Part shown: piece by piece, positions 10,236-21,639 of the stretch
How the letters are laid out: the number at the start of each line of letters is the position of its first letter
How positions within the stretch are numbered: position 1 is the first letter of the stretch
Assembly: GCF_026262505.1 (NCBI RefSeq)
Contig: NC_067205.1
Coordinates: 27,668,556 to 27,732,555 of the forward strand
Length of the DNA stretch: 64,000 nt
DNA from: Trichomonas vaginalis G3
Lineage: Eukaryota > Parabasalia > Trichomonadida > Trichomonadidae
Reading direction: 5' to 3'
The notes under the pieces: generated by a model
The model's input: only the letters and a program-made list of their open reading frames with translations
Told to the model about the DNA's origin: nothing
Databases searched by the model: none
Program-made: the position numbers and the translations under genes

Positions 10236-11093
10236 ATGAGTATAACAACTAATTCATTGAAATCTTTAAAGTTCACTAATTCAGAATTAGAAAATATTTT
10301 AGAAAATTTTGGAGACGGTTCTTATCCAACATATATGCAGAATGTGAAAGAGTTTTCCAGATTGTTGAATGAATTTAAATATAACGGACCAATTACTAAA
10401 AAGGCTATAATGAGATATTTATATCCCAAAAAAGTTGAAAAACAGGAGAATATTCCTCTTTATGGTCCAGAGGACCTGGGCTCAGAGAGCCTTGAAACAC
10501 CTCCTGAATATTTTGAAGAAAAAATTAAACAAGATGAATATTATAACGATGAGATTGAGAAATTGGAACAATTAAGAAATGAAATAGATGAAAAAATTAA
10601 GGAATTGAGAAATGCTGAGAATGAAGTAGAGGGTTTAATGAATATCCCAGCTTCAGAATCAGAAGTTCAAAAATCACATGAGGAAAGATATAAAAATTAC
10701 TTTTTGGAATCTACTAAAAATTTATTAGATGGTGATATTGACGAAACACTTTCAGAAGAAGGCACAAAATTTATTCATAAACATAAGCTTCAGTTTATTG
10801 ATAATGAAGAATACCCCTGTATCCTACTTTCACCCCCTCTTGATTCTGAAAAATTCAAAAAAGCACTGAAAAATGTAACATATGCAACTAATACGATTAA
10901 GAAAGAAGACCATGATATTTACACAAATTATTATTTAAATAAATGTACAGGTGTTGATAAAGTTTTTGATTTGTTAGATAAAATATCAAAAGAAACAATT
11001 GGTACATATAAAATTTTATGCGATTGTGGTTTCATTATTGAAGATACCAATAATGTTTCATATGAAGCAGCACCGAAGGAAGAACGAAGTTGA
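10236..11093 (+). CDS. Polinton protein with coiled coil, 285 aa, function unknown
   Basis: Uninterrupted frame starting at an ATG that directly follows the AT-rich promoter motif. Residues about 90-130 are a strongly charged heptad-like stretch (EKLEQLRNEIDEKIKEL), predicted as a coiled coil. The rest is mixed and hydrophilic, with a cysteine pair near the end (CDCG). I recognise no family. Position beside the replication and integration genes is compatible with a DNA-binding or virion role, but there is no direct evidence. Confidence 0.6.
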   Translation: MSITTNSLKSLKFTNSELENILENFGDGSYPTYMQNVKEFSRLLNEFKYNGPITKKAIMRYLYPKKVEKQENIPLYGPEDLGSESLETPPEYFEEKIKQDEYYNDEIEKLEQLRNEIDEKIKELRNAENEVEGLMNIPASESEVQKSHEERYKNYFLESTKNLLDGDIDETLSEEGTKFIHKHKLQFIDNEEYPCILLSPPLDSEKFKKALKNVTYATNTIKKEDHDIYTNYYLNKCTGVDKVFDLLDKISKETIGTYKILCDCGFIIEDTNNVSYEAAPKEERS

Positions 11094-11424
11094 AAGGTCT
11101 ATACCATTCGTTATTAAGAACATAAAAGATATGAAAACTTATAAGCATTATATTTATTCATTTATTTCAGAAAAAATGGAAGCAACCATAAATCTTCTCA
11201 TCATTTTAATAGCTATTCATACATTCCTTTCAAAGTTGTGAAATTAATAAGACAGGAATTAGATTTAATGTATCAGGGTATGCATTCTTGAGTAAATTAA
11301 AATGCATTCGTCACGTCGCAGATGATAAAAATTTATGTGTTCTTAATTCATTTTATGGACTTTAGCCCGGACTTTAAAAAATAAACTTTATTTTATTTAT
11401 TTTTTTAATTTTATTCTTACATAA
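11094..11424. other. Non-coding or decayed stretch before the polymerase
   Basis: AT-rich sequence with short open segments but no supported gene. Its 3' end (about 11400-11424) carries another copy of the promoter motif (TTTTATTCTTACATAAATG), marking a former gene start. Confidence 0.45.
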
Positions 11425-14400
11425 ATGACAAAAACGGAACAGCTAAAATGAATGATAATCAATAAGAGCCGAAGGTAGAAGGTTATTTAAACGCTTCTAT
11501 AACATTCCTGATGGTGTTAATCCTAAACTCGTAGAAGTTATTTAAACGAAGCCATAGATGCATATGAAGGATTTGACATTTCATCAGAAAGTGAGAAGGT
11601 TAGCAAGAATGTTAAACGTTAATATTGATTTTTTATTATTGTGACCCTCAACCAGAAGACGTAGACATTAACAAGGTAGACTTTCCATTAGTGGAATCAA
11701 TAATGATAGATCCAGAATTTGAAACAGTAAATATTTTATTAACACAGAGTCCATGTGGAAAACTTCACGCTGACAGAATAACAGACGTTGAAGCACTCAC
11801 AGGATATAAAGTTTGCCCCTTTTGCAAAGAAGAAGTATATTCTATCCGTGATGATCCAGAAAGGAAAAACCAAAGAAGATTTTTAAAGCATTGTGAGAAA
11901 TGTAAAGAAAATAATGGAAGATTAATTCAAGACGTTCAATTGCAAAAGACACAGCAACCATATGCACCACATATTACGAAACAGAAGATATATCAATGGT
12001 TATTAGCTCATAATTTGCAGGAATATTATCAACCGACAAGATATTATATTACTTTTGACTTCGAAACATTAGAGACTAAAGAAGAACTTCAACTTTCTGA
12101 ATGTGCAACTTTGAACGCTTACTTAAAACCATTCATGGTATCATCAACTGTCAAAATAAAGCCGCAAAGCGGCGAGGTCGTAGACCGTGATAAAACATAT
12201 ACGAGGAATTTTTGCTTAACTTCGAGTGATTCTTTTATTTCTGATTGGATTGAGTTTTTATTTTCAACCTGTTCATTAGTTGCTAAATCAAATATTGAAC
12301 AATATGAAGAATTAATGAATACATTAAATGAGAAACAAAAGGAAGCAATGAAAGAGCTTTTAGATGAGGAATTCAATAAAGTGAATATCATAGGTTTTAA
12401 TTCGGGAAAGTTTGATTTAAATTTAATTCTTCGTGATTTAAACACTGCAAAATGGAAAATAAAATCAATGCTGGGTTCATCTTCACAATTTAAGCAAATC
12501 ATTGTAAAGAAAACAAACTGTCCATATGAATTAAGATTTATTGACATCAGAAATTATATAGCGGGTGGAACATTAGACCAATTCACTCAAGATTTCGGAA
12601 ACAATAAATCACGTGTTAAATCCTTTTTCCCTTATCAATTCATCACATGGGAGAATTACGAAGAAGAATTATATAAAGTGGAACCATTCACTCAAGATTC
12701 ATTTTATTCAGCATTAACACAAGAAACAATATCCGATTCAGATTATCAAATATATCTCAATGATGCTAAAAATTTTAAGAATAGATTAGAATATTTTATT
12801 CATTATTGCAATAAAGATGTTGAAATTATGATTGACCCAATTGATAAAATTATCGAAGAAACATTTGTTTATAAAATTGACATGCTTCATAATCTTTCTT
12901 TATCATCGAATGCTTCAATGATTCGTTACGCTTTAGCATATAAAGACTTTAATCCTAATGAAACATATCCAGAAGAAGAAAATGTGGAATCAAGTTTTGA
13001 ATTAACAAAAAAGTATTGGAAATATAAAATTGAATCATATAAGAAACAAGATGAAAAAGCGGAAAGGGATACTAAAAACAATGTTTCAATGGATGACTAT
13101 CAATACTATCACGATTTAATCCTTTCATCTAAATGCAAAATGTGTGGTAAAGCGTTTACATATGCAAATAAACCAACATTGGATAGAATAGATAATGAAA
13201 AACCACATACCAAAGAAAATTGTCAGTTAATGTGTTGTTATTGCAATGTCGTAAAATCAAATAAAGATGAAGATGTTCAACGTTTAAGAATCAATTTAAG
13301 AAATTATGCATTAAAAAATAATTTACCAATGACTTTAGATTCAGTTGAAGCTTATCACATTCTCCGTAATGGAATTACTGGTGGTCTATCAAATGTTCAA
13401 CATCGTGTTAATCTTAAAGGAATCACACACATTAATAAACTTTCATATAATCCAGAAACTAAAACTGTATCAAACGAGGACACCACCAACATTATGACTC
13501 ATTTCGTTGGAGTTGACTTTAATTCATTATATCCTTCATCATTTTCATCTAATCCTCATGATTTCATTCAATATACTGACCATAAATGTATATGCCGGGA
13601 AGATTGAATGGTGTTATCATTTGTGATACAGCAACAAAGAAAGCAAAAGCATTGGGAATTATTAAGAAGAAAAATACTTTATTCGTGGCTGAAGTAAAGG
13701 GTCACATCGATGAAAAATACATTAATGATTACATAAACTTTTTACCGATAATAAGAAACTTAGATATTATCACAGATGAAAAAACAATTGGCAGTTTTAT
13801 GTATATTACATGAAATCAAACAATCTACCAGTTGACCAGAAACAGAGAAAATTAACTCAGTTAGCATCAACACACAACCAATATCAACCATTTTCTTCTT
13901 ATTATCTTTGGTATCTAATAGACAGATTTCATTTTATCATCGATGACATTCAATCAATTTTAACATTTACTAAAAACACTTGTTTTAATGAATTTGCGAA
14001 CAAATTATGAACGAAAGACAAAAGGCTGAATTAGAAGGAAATAAAGGAAAAAGTTTATTTTGCAAGATTTCACTTAATGGATCATATGGTTACGATGCAA
14101 TGAATACACAAAATTACGCAAAGACTAAAATAATGAATGCACAGAAGGCACGCGTTGCATGTATGTCAAATAAGTTTAAAAACATAAGAGAAATAGGAGA
14201 GGATACATATCAAATGATGCTCAAAGATAGATTTTATAGATGTGATACATGTTTACAAGAGGCATTCTTCACTTTAGATAATGCTAAATACTGGTATTTG
14301 GTTTTCATTTATGATTTTATGTATAAATGCATGGATGTTAATCGTTTTCATTTCATTGAAGGTGATACTGATTCATCTTATTGGGCAATCGCTGGCGATC

Positions 14401-14891
14401 CAAATCTTCCTAACACTCAAGCATTTCAGGCGATTATAACCGATAAACAATTTTATGATAAAAACATTTTCAAATTCGCACCTTTTAATTTCTTCTGTTT
14501 TGATGAGAAATTTAAACCTAAATTAAAGAATAAAGCTGAAGAAAAAGCACATGAGAAGAAGTTATTGGGTTTAGCAATTGAGAAACAAGGTGATAACATG
14601 GTTGCTTTATGTCCTAAGTGTTATACATCATTCAATGGTTCAATTGATGGAAGTGATTTTAAAAAGATTGCACAAAAAATGAAAGGTGTTAGTTTACGAC
14701 AAAATAAACAATTAACACCTAAAAATTATTTGGATATAATAAATGATAAAGTGATATTTGATGGCCAGAATATTAATTTACAACTTAAAAACGGATTAAT
14801 GACTCGCTTAACAATCGGTAAGACTGCATTAACAGGGGCACACACTAAGGCTGTATGTTGTGAAAATGGATGTTGTATGCCATTTATTTAA
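11425..14891 (+). pseudogene. Polinton DNA polymerase B (protein-primed type), broken
   Basis: Family B DNA polymerase of the element. Visible parts in order: a Cys-rich N-terminal zinc-binding patch (about 11815-11920); exonuclease motif I TFDFETLE (about 12050-12070); exonuclease motif II IGFNSGKFDLNLI (about 12390-12430); exonuclease motif III YCNKDVEIM (about 12805-12830); an HNH-like zinc segment (about 13130-13260); palm motif A DFNSLYPSS (about 13515-13545); motif B SLNGSYGY (about 14068-14092); and motif C GDTDSS (about 14360-14378). These motifs are those of protein-primed family B enzymes that replicate linear DNA from a terminal protein. The gene looks broken in about four places. 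It lies between two unknown proteins and the integrase on the same strand. Identity is certain from the motifs; activity is not implied. Confidence 0.9.
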
Positions 14892-14991
14892 TAAAATACC
14901 ACAGAAGAGACAAAAGGAACCGTTAATGATGGTTTTGATTCTTGATCAAAGAGGTGGGCACCCTTAAAACATTGATTTTATTTTTATATAA

Positions 14992-16422
14992 ATGGATAAC
15001 ACAGATTTAAAAAATTTAATTGCTGATTTAGTACTTAATCAAAAATTTCTTAATTATTATGATTTAAAAGCATATCTCCAAAAATATAATAATAATATAA
15101 CGGGTGATGATATGGAATATTATTATCCATATTATAAAAATGAAATTTTGAAATATCATGATAAAATAATTTCTAAAATTAAAGACAAAATTAAAAATAA
15201 TGAATATACAAAGGGAAAAACTAAATCACAACTTAAACAGTTGAAAGATTTCAAAAATAAAGTATTAACAGAAGAAGATATCGATGGATTATATAAATTA
15301 TATAATCCTGAGCCGCAAAACGCCCAGGTCCTTCAGACCATAAATGATGCACAAGCTTTAATTTATGATTCATTAGTTAAACCATATTCAGCCCGACTTT
15401 TAAATGAAGATCAACTTTTGGAATTCATCCTTCAACATAAACTCGAAGCGGGAAAGTATATCAAACCTTTATATACAGCATATTTAAAACAAATGAATAG
15501 AATACATCCAGAATTAATGAAGGAAGGAATGAAATCCAAAATCAAAGCAGATAAAATTAAACCACTTACAACACCAAAACCTCCAACAGTAGTACCTCCT
15601 CCTCCTTCAGTTAATCCTTCATCATTCACTTTATTATATCCATTTCAAACATTTAAGAAGCAAAAAGATTTTAAAAAGGATTTCAAGATATTAAATAAAC
15701 CAATTGACCCGAAAATTCAACCATTAAAGGAAAAATTTAGTCGCCCTTCATTTGCTCCATATCCATATTCATACGAAATCGATCATCTGGAATATTCAAA
15801 AGGAAAAGTTACTTATTTATTTGCCATTAACATTAACACTAGATATTTATATTGCATTCCAGTGAAAGGGAAAACAGAACAGGAAACAAGAAGAGCTATT
15901 CAATACTTACTAGATCATGAAAGAGTAGATAATATAAGGGGTGATGGTGATAAAGGATTTCAGGCAGCTATGACTCATTATTTCCCACAAATTAATTTTT
16001 ACTTTTCATCCTCTCCATATACGTTTCATAATAAAATAGTTGATGCGGTAATGAGAACTCTTAGAGATGCGTTAGGGGTTAACGGTCAGATATACTGGGA
16101 TGGAAATCATGACTCCATCATACAACAGTTAGTATATTATTATAATAATACATGGCATAGAACTATAAACATGAAACCAGTGGAAATGAAAAATGATATT
16201 TCAAAAGAATGGGAATATATTAGAAAGCAAATGGAAAAGTTAAATGATGTTAAACGTGAACAAATTAATTCGGGGCTCATGAATTTTAAACAAGGAAATA
16301 AAGTTTTAATTCATCTCGATTATGGAAAAACTGATAAATCAATGACAAAAAGAAGACGAAGATTTGACACAATAGCTGAATTTGTTAGATATATTAACGG
16401 CAATGCATTAGTTGAACAATAA
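14992..16422 (+). CDS. Polinton integrase (retroviral-type, RVE fold), 476 aa
   Basis: Uninterrupted frame with an AT-rich promoter motif ending at its ATG. The first 200 residues are basic and helical, followed by a proline-rich linker near residue 205. The catalytic core shows D264 (YEIDHLEY), D318 (RGDGDKGF) and a third acid at D351 (KIVDAVMRTLRD), spaced as in the retroviral integrase/transposase core. In many relatives the third acid is glutamate. The C-terminus (about 410-470, HLDYGKTDKSMTKRRRRF) resembles the small basic beta domain used for DNA binding. It would insert the element with 6-base duplications, as seen at its ends. The protein looks whole. Confidence 0.88.
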   Translation: MDNTDLKNLIADLVLNQKFLNYYDLKAYLQKYNNNITGDDMEYYYPYYKNEILKYHDKIISKIKDKIKNNEYTKGKTKSQLKQLKDFKNKVLTEEDIDGLYKLYNPEPQNAQVLQTINDAQALIYDSLVKPYSARLLNEDQLLEFILQHKLEAGKYIKPLYTAYLKQMNRIHPELMKEGMKSKIKADKIKPLTTPKPPTVVPPPPSVNPSSFTLLYPFQTFKKQKDFKKDFKILNKPIDPKIQPLKEKFSRPSFAPYPYSYEIDHLEYSKGKVTYLFAININTRYLYCIPVKGKTEQETRRAIQYLLDHERVDNIRGDGDKGFQAAMTHYFPQINFYFSSSPYTFHNKIVDAVMRTLRDALGVNGQIYWDGNHDSIIQQLVYYYNNTWHRTINMKPVEMKNDISKEWEYIRKQMEKLNDVKREQINSGLMNFKQGNKVLIHLDYGKTDKSMTKRRRRFDTIAEFVRYINGNALVEQ

Positions 16423-16497
16423 ATTAATAGAAATTCCGATTTATTTTATTACTCCATTATATTTAAATAATATTTAATTTTTTTTATTTCGTAAGAA

Positions 16498-16760
16498 ATG
16501 AGTGGCAACGAAGCAGTCAAGAGTCCAGACGATGAATATAAAAAGAAACTAAACAGAATTAAATCAAAAATATGCTATTAAAAAAGAAGCCGCAATGCGG
16601 TGGGGTTGAAAACGATAAAGAAATAATCGAAAAATTAGAAACTTACCGTTCAATCCTTAAACTGAGTGAAGCAAAAATAAAAGAATTTAATAGAATAAAT
16701 AAATTGGTTGGAAGAGATGAATTTAATAAAGATGAATTTTTAAACTCAATCCAAATTTAA
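16498..16760 (+). pseudogene. Small Polinton gene, unknown, apparently broken
   Basis: An ATG at 16498 follows a good promoter-like motif (TTTTTTTTATTTCGTAAGAA). The coding trace to 16760 gives a short lysine- and glutamate-rich helical protein (KLETYRSILKLSEAKIKEF). It appears broken about once. No family is recognised. Confidence 0.45.
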
Positions 16761-16824
16761 TTTTTATTCCTCTTCGACAACATCTCTCTTTCCATCATTA
16801 CTGCATAACCACATTTTCTCAATT

Positions 16825-16920
16825 TTAGTGGTTTGTTATTTTAACATGTTCTTGCATCATTTTTATCATTTCCTCCCTTGTTATGATTCGTGGTAAATTT
16901 TGAGCTTGTGGGGTATTCAT
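16825..16920 (-). CDS. Possible small minus-strand gene, 31 aa
   Basis: ATG at 16918-16920 on the complement, preceded by AATTTTTATTTTTATCATAA, which matches the element's promoter motif. The peptide starts MNTPQAQNLPRIITREEMIK. It may be a remnant of a longer gene. No function can be given. Confidence 0.35.
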   Translation of the reverse strand: MNTPQAQNLPRIITREEMIKMMQEHVKITNH

Positions 16921-16963
16921 TTATGATAAAAATAAAAATTTAAATTATGCCGTTCTAAAGTTT

Positions 16964-17904
16964 GAGACAACATGACATTTAGACAACATCATGGGTTATT
17001 CAATAATTAATTATTTTTGAAGAACTGAAGGGGTCACCAGGTCACCAGGTCACCAGGTAATTTAACTTTTCTGAAAAAATGAGACAACATGACATTTAGA
17101 CAACATCATGGGTTATTCAATAATTAATTATTTTTGAAGAACTGAAGGGGTCACCAGGTCACCAGGTAATTTAACTTTTCTGAAAAAATGAGACAACATG
17201 ACATTTAGACAACATCATGGGTTATTCAATAATTAATTATTTTTGAAGAACTGAAGGGGTCACCAGGTCACCAGGTCACCAGGTAATTTAACTTTTCTGA
17301 AAAAATGAGACAACATGACATTTAGACAACATCATGGGTTATTCAATAATTAATTATTTTTGAAGAACTGAAGGGGTCACCAGGTCACCAGGTAATTTAA
17401 CTTTTCTGAAAAAATGAGACAACATGACATTTAGACAACATCATGGGTTATTCAATAATTAATTATTTTTGAAGAACTGAAGGGGTCACCAGGTCACCAG
17501 GTCACCAGGTAATTTAACTTTTCTGAAAAAATGAGACAACATGACATTTAGACAACATCATGGGTTATTCAATAATTAATTATTTTTGAAGAACTGAAGG
17601 GGTCACCAGGTCACCAGGTCACCAGGTAATTTAACTTTTCTGAAAAAATGAGACAACATGACATTTAGACAACATCATGGGTTATTCAATAATTAATTAT
17701 TTTTGAAGAACCGAAGGGGTCACCAGGTCACCAGGTCACCAGGTAATTTAACTTTTCTGAAAAAATGAGACAACATGACATTTAGACAACATCATGGGTT
17801 ATTCAATAATTAATTATTTTTGAAGAACTGAAGGGGTCACCAGGTCACCAGGTAATTTAACTTTTCTGAAAAAATGAGACAACATGACATTTAGACAACA
17901 TCAC
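16964..17904 (+). repeat. Tandem array of 117/109-bp units with GGTCACC steps
   Basis: Eight full units and one partial unit begin at 16964, 17081, 17190, 17307, 17416, 17533, 17650, 17767 and 17876. Unit length is 117 or 109 bases. The difference is one 8-base step, because each unit carries two or three copies of CACCAGGT. The units are otherwise almost identical and are non-coding. An inverted, more diverged array lies at 20331-20860, so the primase-helicase gene sits between two inverted arrays. Confidence 0.9.
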
Positions 17905-17950
17905 TGGAAATTTGATGTAGTCCAAAAATAAAGTTAGTTTTAAAATTATT

Positions 17951-17973
17951 TTTATTTTTTTATTCCTATATAA
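17951..17973 (+). promoter_or_regulatory. Promoter-like motif of the primase-helicase gene
   Basis: TTATTTTTTTATTCCTATAT followed by AAATG. It is the same design as at 9771-9792, with the start codon immediately downstream. Confidence 0.5.
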
Positions 17974-20295
17974 ATGACAGCAACAAACAACAGCAACAGC
18001 AACAGCAACTATATCATTTCTGATGAACAAGTTATTGATTCATTAGTTGAGGAATTAGTTGTGGCAGAAACTAAAGCCCTCAACGAAAGAATTGGTGAAA
18101 ACAAGATTGATTTACATAACTACCTCAAACATGATGGGGGAAGAGGAAGGAAAACTGGTACAGCTTTATTAGTAAATAAAATTTCAAATTTAACGATTAT
18201 AGATGTTGATATCAATAAATCATACAATGATGAACTTAAAGAAACAGTTAGAAAAGACATTTTATCAAAACTTTCGGATAAAGATGTTATCGTTAAAACT
18301 GCTTCAGGAGGTCTTCACATTTATTGCAACACTAATTTTTTCTATTCAACCTCGAACAGAATGATTAAATGTTATTCCTGCAATGATTATGATATTGATA
18401 TCATGACTTCTATTGATGATTCAAAGCGTTCATTAGTGGTTATGGCTGATTCAAGAGTTCGCAAGAATGCATCAGAACCAATCAATACATACTCATTCAT
18501 TCGTGGAAGTTATGATTCAACATTAACCAGAACAGTGAATGATATATTAAATGATTTGAATATTAAGGTAAGAGTTGAACAGAAGAACGAAGAAATAAAG
18601 ACTATCATGAATGAAAACAAAGATGTAAACATTGACGATAAACTTGCCCAGAGCATAGTCGATGGCATCTGTGATTTTGAAGTACAATAATGATGGTGGA
18701 AACATGAATTTAGAAAAAGAAGTTACATTATTCACACTGTTTCAAGCAATTAATTCGTTACCTAATCATTTAATTAATGAAGCATACGATAACGTTATAA
18801 CTTCTGCAGCTTAACTGAAAATGCAAAAAGTAATTTTGAAAAAGCACGTAGTAGATATGCACATTTAATGACTTCTCCATTTGTTTTGGTGAAGATTCTA
18901 AAACTTTATCAAAAGGAATATTATGATGAATATGTTTTTCCTTATTACGTAAGCCAAAAATAACATTTGATATAAAAACTTGATGACTCGTTTTTGATAA
19001 CCAGATATTAGACGCAAGGCTGAAATCATCAGTATAAAAACAGTTCTGAAGTAATTGAGGATTTATCACGTGTAATTCGTTTTGTAGATTGTGGAAACAA
19101 ATATTTCATTCAAAAGGACTACAACATTCATGATAAAACGAATCAAATATCATTTGTTCTTCAATCAAACATGAAAGAGTCACTCAAAATGATTAAATTA
19201 TTTAAAGAAGAAGGTAAAACCATAACAGCATGGGACGTACTATTAAATCAATTATCCTCATTAACCGTTAAGGGTGTTTGCTTTAAATCTGATTCCCCAG
19301 ATGTTTTCTCAACGTTTCAGGGTTATAAATACAACATTCTTGAAAAGCCTGATTACTCAAAAATTGAGATGTTTATGGATTTCATTAAAGAAGCCATTTG
19401 TGATAATAACGATGAAGTGTATAAATACCTTCTCGGCTGGATTGCATCAATGATTCAACATCCTGGAATCAAGAATGAAACAGCAATTATTTTGAAAGGA
19501 CTTCAGGGAACGGGTAAAAACAGATTTACAGATATTATTTCTGAACTTCTCGCTGGTTATTCATGTAAAAACATTACTGAAATAAGTGAGCTAACGGGTA
19601 ATTTCAACTCAGTTGTTGAAAATAAAATGTTTCTTGTACTTAATGAACTCAAGAATGTAGGTGAAGACAGACTCGCAAACTTCAACGCTTTGAAATCAAT
19701 TATTACGGATAATGAGATTAGAATTAATGAAAAGAATCAACCCAGAAGAACAGCTCAGAATGTTGCAAACTTCATTTTCGTAACTAATAACGTTTACCCT
19801 GTCAAAATTGAAGTTGGAGACAGAAGATACGTAGTTTTAAGGGTTAATGGTAAATTCAAGGGTCAATTTGATTACTTCAAGAATTTAATGGATTCATGCA
19901 CTAAGGAATTTTATGATAACCTTTTAACATATTTTATGCAATATGACCTTTCATCATTTAATGTACGAATCATACCGATGACTGAAGCCAAACAAGATTT
20001 AATTGAATTATCAACAAATCCTTTAGATGAATGGATAAATACACATTATGATGAATTATGTGCAGGTATGACGTGTAAAAATGCTCTATTTTGCAAACCA
20101 TCAGACATGAAAGACAAGAATTTCCAAATGAGCATTAAGGATAAATGTGAAAGGAAACAAAGAAAAATAGATGGTAAACAAACATGGTATTATGTTTTGA
20201 AAGAAGAAATGAAAGGATTATATAAACAAATTGAACCAAACGATAATGAGGAATCATTTACTGACGATGAAATACCTGTAAATGAAGCTTTATAA
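17974..20295 (+). pseudogene. Primase-helicase (prim-pol plus SF3 helicase), broken
   Basis: The first part encodes a prim-pol-like domain: a D-x-D site in IIDVDINK (about 18200-18216) and the SGGLHIYC motif (about 18307-18327). The second part has superfamily 3 helicase motifs: Walker A GLQGTGKN (19498-19521), Walker B FLVLNELKN (about 19630-19656) and motif C FIFVTNN (about 19771-19791). Such fusions prime and unwind DNA in poxvirus D5-like and NrS-1-like replication modules. The gene is broken in about three places in its middle third and has no alternative use I can see. It is flanked by inverted tandem arrays. A replicative primase-helicase beside a protein-primed polymerase is unusual. 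Confidence 0.8.
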
Positions 20296-20330
20296 AGTAT
20301 GATTGGAATTTATTTTTGCCTTCCTCCTGT

Positions 20331-20860
20331 GATGTTGTCTAAATGTCATGTTGTCTCATTTTTTCAGAAAAGTTAAATTACCTGGTGACCTGGTGACCCG
20401 GTGACCCCTTCAGTTCTTCAAAAATAATTAATTATTGAATAACCTGAAACCATTAACGTAAACATTAACGATAAAATTTATTTCCAGTGATGTTGTCAAA
20501 ATGTCATGTTGTCTCATTTTTTCAGAGAAGTTAAATGACCTGGTGACCACCTGGTGACCCGGTGACCCCTTCAGTTCTTCAAAAATAATTAATAAGTGCC
20601 TTCCTCATTTCCCACTATGTTGTCAAAATGTCATGTTGTCTCATTTTTTCAGAGAAGTTAAATGACCTGGTGACCACCTGGTGACCCGGTGACCCCTTCA
20701 GTTCTTCAAAAATAATTAATAAGTGCCTTCCTCATTTCCCACTATGTTGTCAAAATGTCATGTTGTCTCATTTTTTCAGAGAAGTTAAATGACCTGGTGA
20801 CCACCTGGTGACCCGGTGACCCCTTCAGTTCTTCAAAAATAATTAATTATTGAATAACCT
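20331..20860 (-). repeat. Inverted GGTGACC repeat array, four units
   Basis: Four units start near 20331, 20489, 20618 and 20742. Each carries the reverse complement of the 16964-17904 unit (GATGTTGTC, ATGTTGTCTCATTTTTTCAG, GGTGACC steps, CTTCAGTTCTTCAAAAATAA). They differ more from each other than the upstream units do. They lie between the helicase stop and the KilA-N stop. Confidence 0.85.
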
Positions 20861-20918
20861 GAAACCATTAACGATAAAATATATTTTTGGTCGTTAATGA
20901 TAAAAATAAATGGTTCAT

Positions 20919-21581
20919 TTACTCACAATATTTTTGTACAAAACGACCCCAAACTTTTAACTTCTTTTCTGCAGCTTCAAATGCTATCTTAGCGAGTTCA
21001 TATTCTCTAAATTCTCTCTTTAAATCTTCTTGTTCCCATTGGTCTAGTTCGTATGGAGAATCTCTATAACTATAACATTTCTCACGTTCATGTTCTAATT
21101 GTTTTCCGCACATTTTTCCAACTTCTTCTTCAAACAAATGTTTTGCATTTTCTACTGTATCTTCGAATTCTTCTTCATCTAACTTCTCATGAACTTTCTT
21201 GTCTATGGAGTCCATAATTTTTCCAACTGCTATGCAATATTTTGGAGAAGCCCACATTGTTATATAGTTTATAAGTCTTGGGTCTACATACTTTCCTCTA
21301 ACCTGTTTGATTTCATCAGAAATTCCCGCATGAATTTTGTATAAAAAGCAACTGTCTGAATTCCGGCGGTTGCTATATTCTTCACAAAATGCCTTATAAT
21401 ACTCTTCCCAGGACTTATTTTCCAACAACTTTCTAAAGTCTTTCCTAAACTGCTGACACATATTTGTTGCATTAATGTAACCATCCTTGTCTCTACGTAA
21501 GACTTCAATACCATTATAAGTGCCTTTTGTGAATGTTTCGCCATTAGATTTGTTCGTGAATGTTTTTGCTTCGACTGACAT
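20919..21581 (-). CDS. KilA-N domain protein, 220 aa
   Basis: KilA-N is a DNA-binding domain of large DNA viruses and phages. Residues about 5-100 carry it (NGIEVLRRDKDGYINATNMCQ, then a C-terminal helical part with LINYITMWASPKY). Residues about 125-220 are acidic and helical, probably a coiled coil. I chose the MSVEAKTFTN start at 21581 because every array copy at 45-54 kb starts there. An in-frame ATG at 21599 is an alternative. The upstream complement reads TTTTATTTTTTATTTTGTAT then GTAAAGACAATAATG, the element's promoter style. The N-terminal 75 residues are almost identical to the short KilA-N frames of the satellite array, so sequence has recently moved between the two loci. The likely role is a DNA-binding regulator. 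Confidence 0.82.
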   Translation of the reverse strand: MSVEAKTFTNKSNGETFTKGTYNGIEVLRRDKDGYINATNMCQQFRKDFRKLLENKSWEEYYKAFCEEYSNRRNSDSCFLYKIHAGISDEIKQVRGKYVDPRLINYITMWASPKYCIAVGKIMDSIDKKVHEKLDEEEFEDTVENAKHLFEEEVGKMCGKQLEHEREKCYSYRDSPYELDQWEQEDLKREFREYELAKIAFEAAEKKLKVWGRFVQKYCE

Positions 21582-21639
21582 TATTGTCTTTACATACAAA
21601 ATAAAAAATAAAAATAATTTTAAAACTAATGAAATTAAT

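Noticed and set aside
16964-17904. CRISPR-like array
   Set aside because: Units are contiguous and almost wholly identical, with no variable spacers between short repeats. This is a tandem satellite in a eukaryotic element.
18770-19069. Minus-strand 99-codon frame
   Set aside because: It lies antisense to the coding trace of the primase-helicase gene and has no promoter-like motif or recognisable domain.
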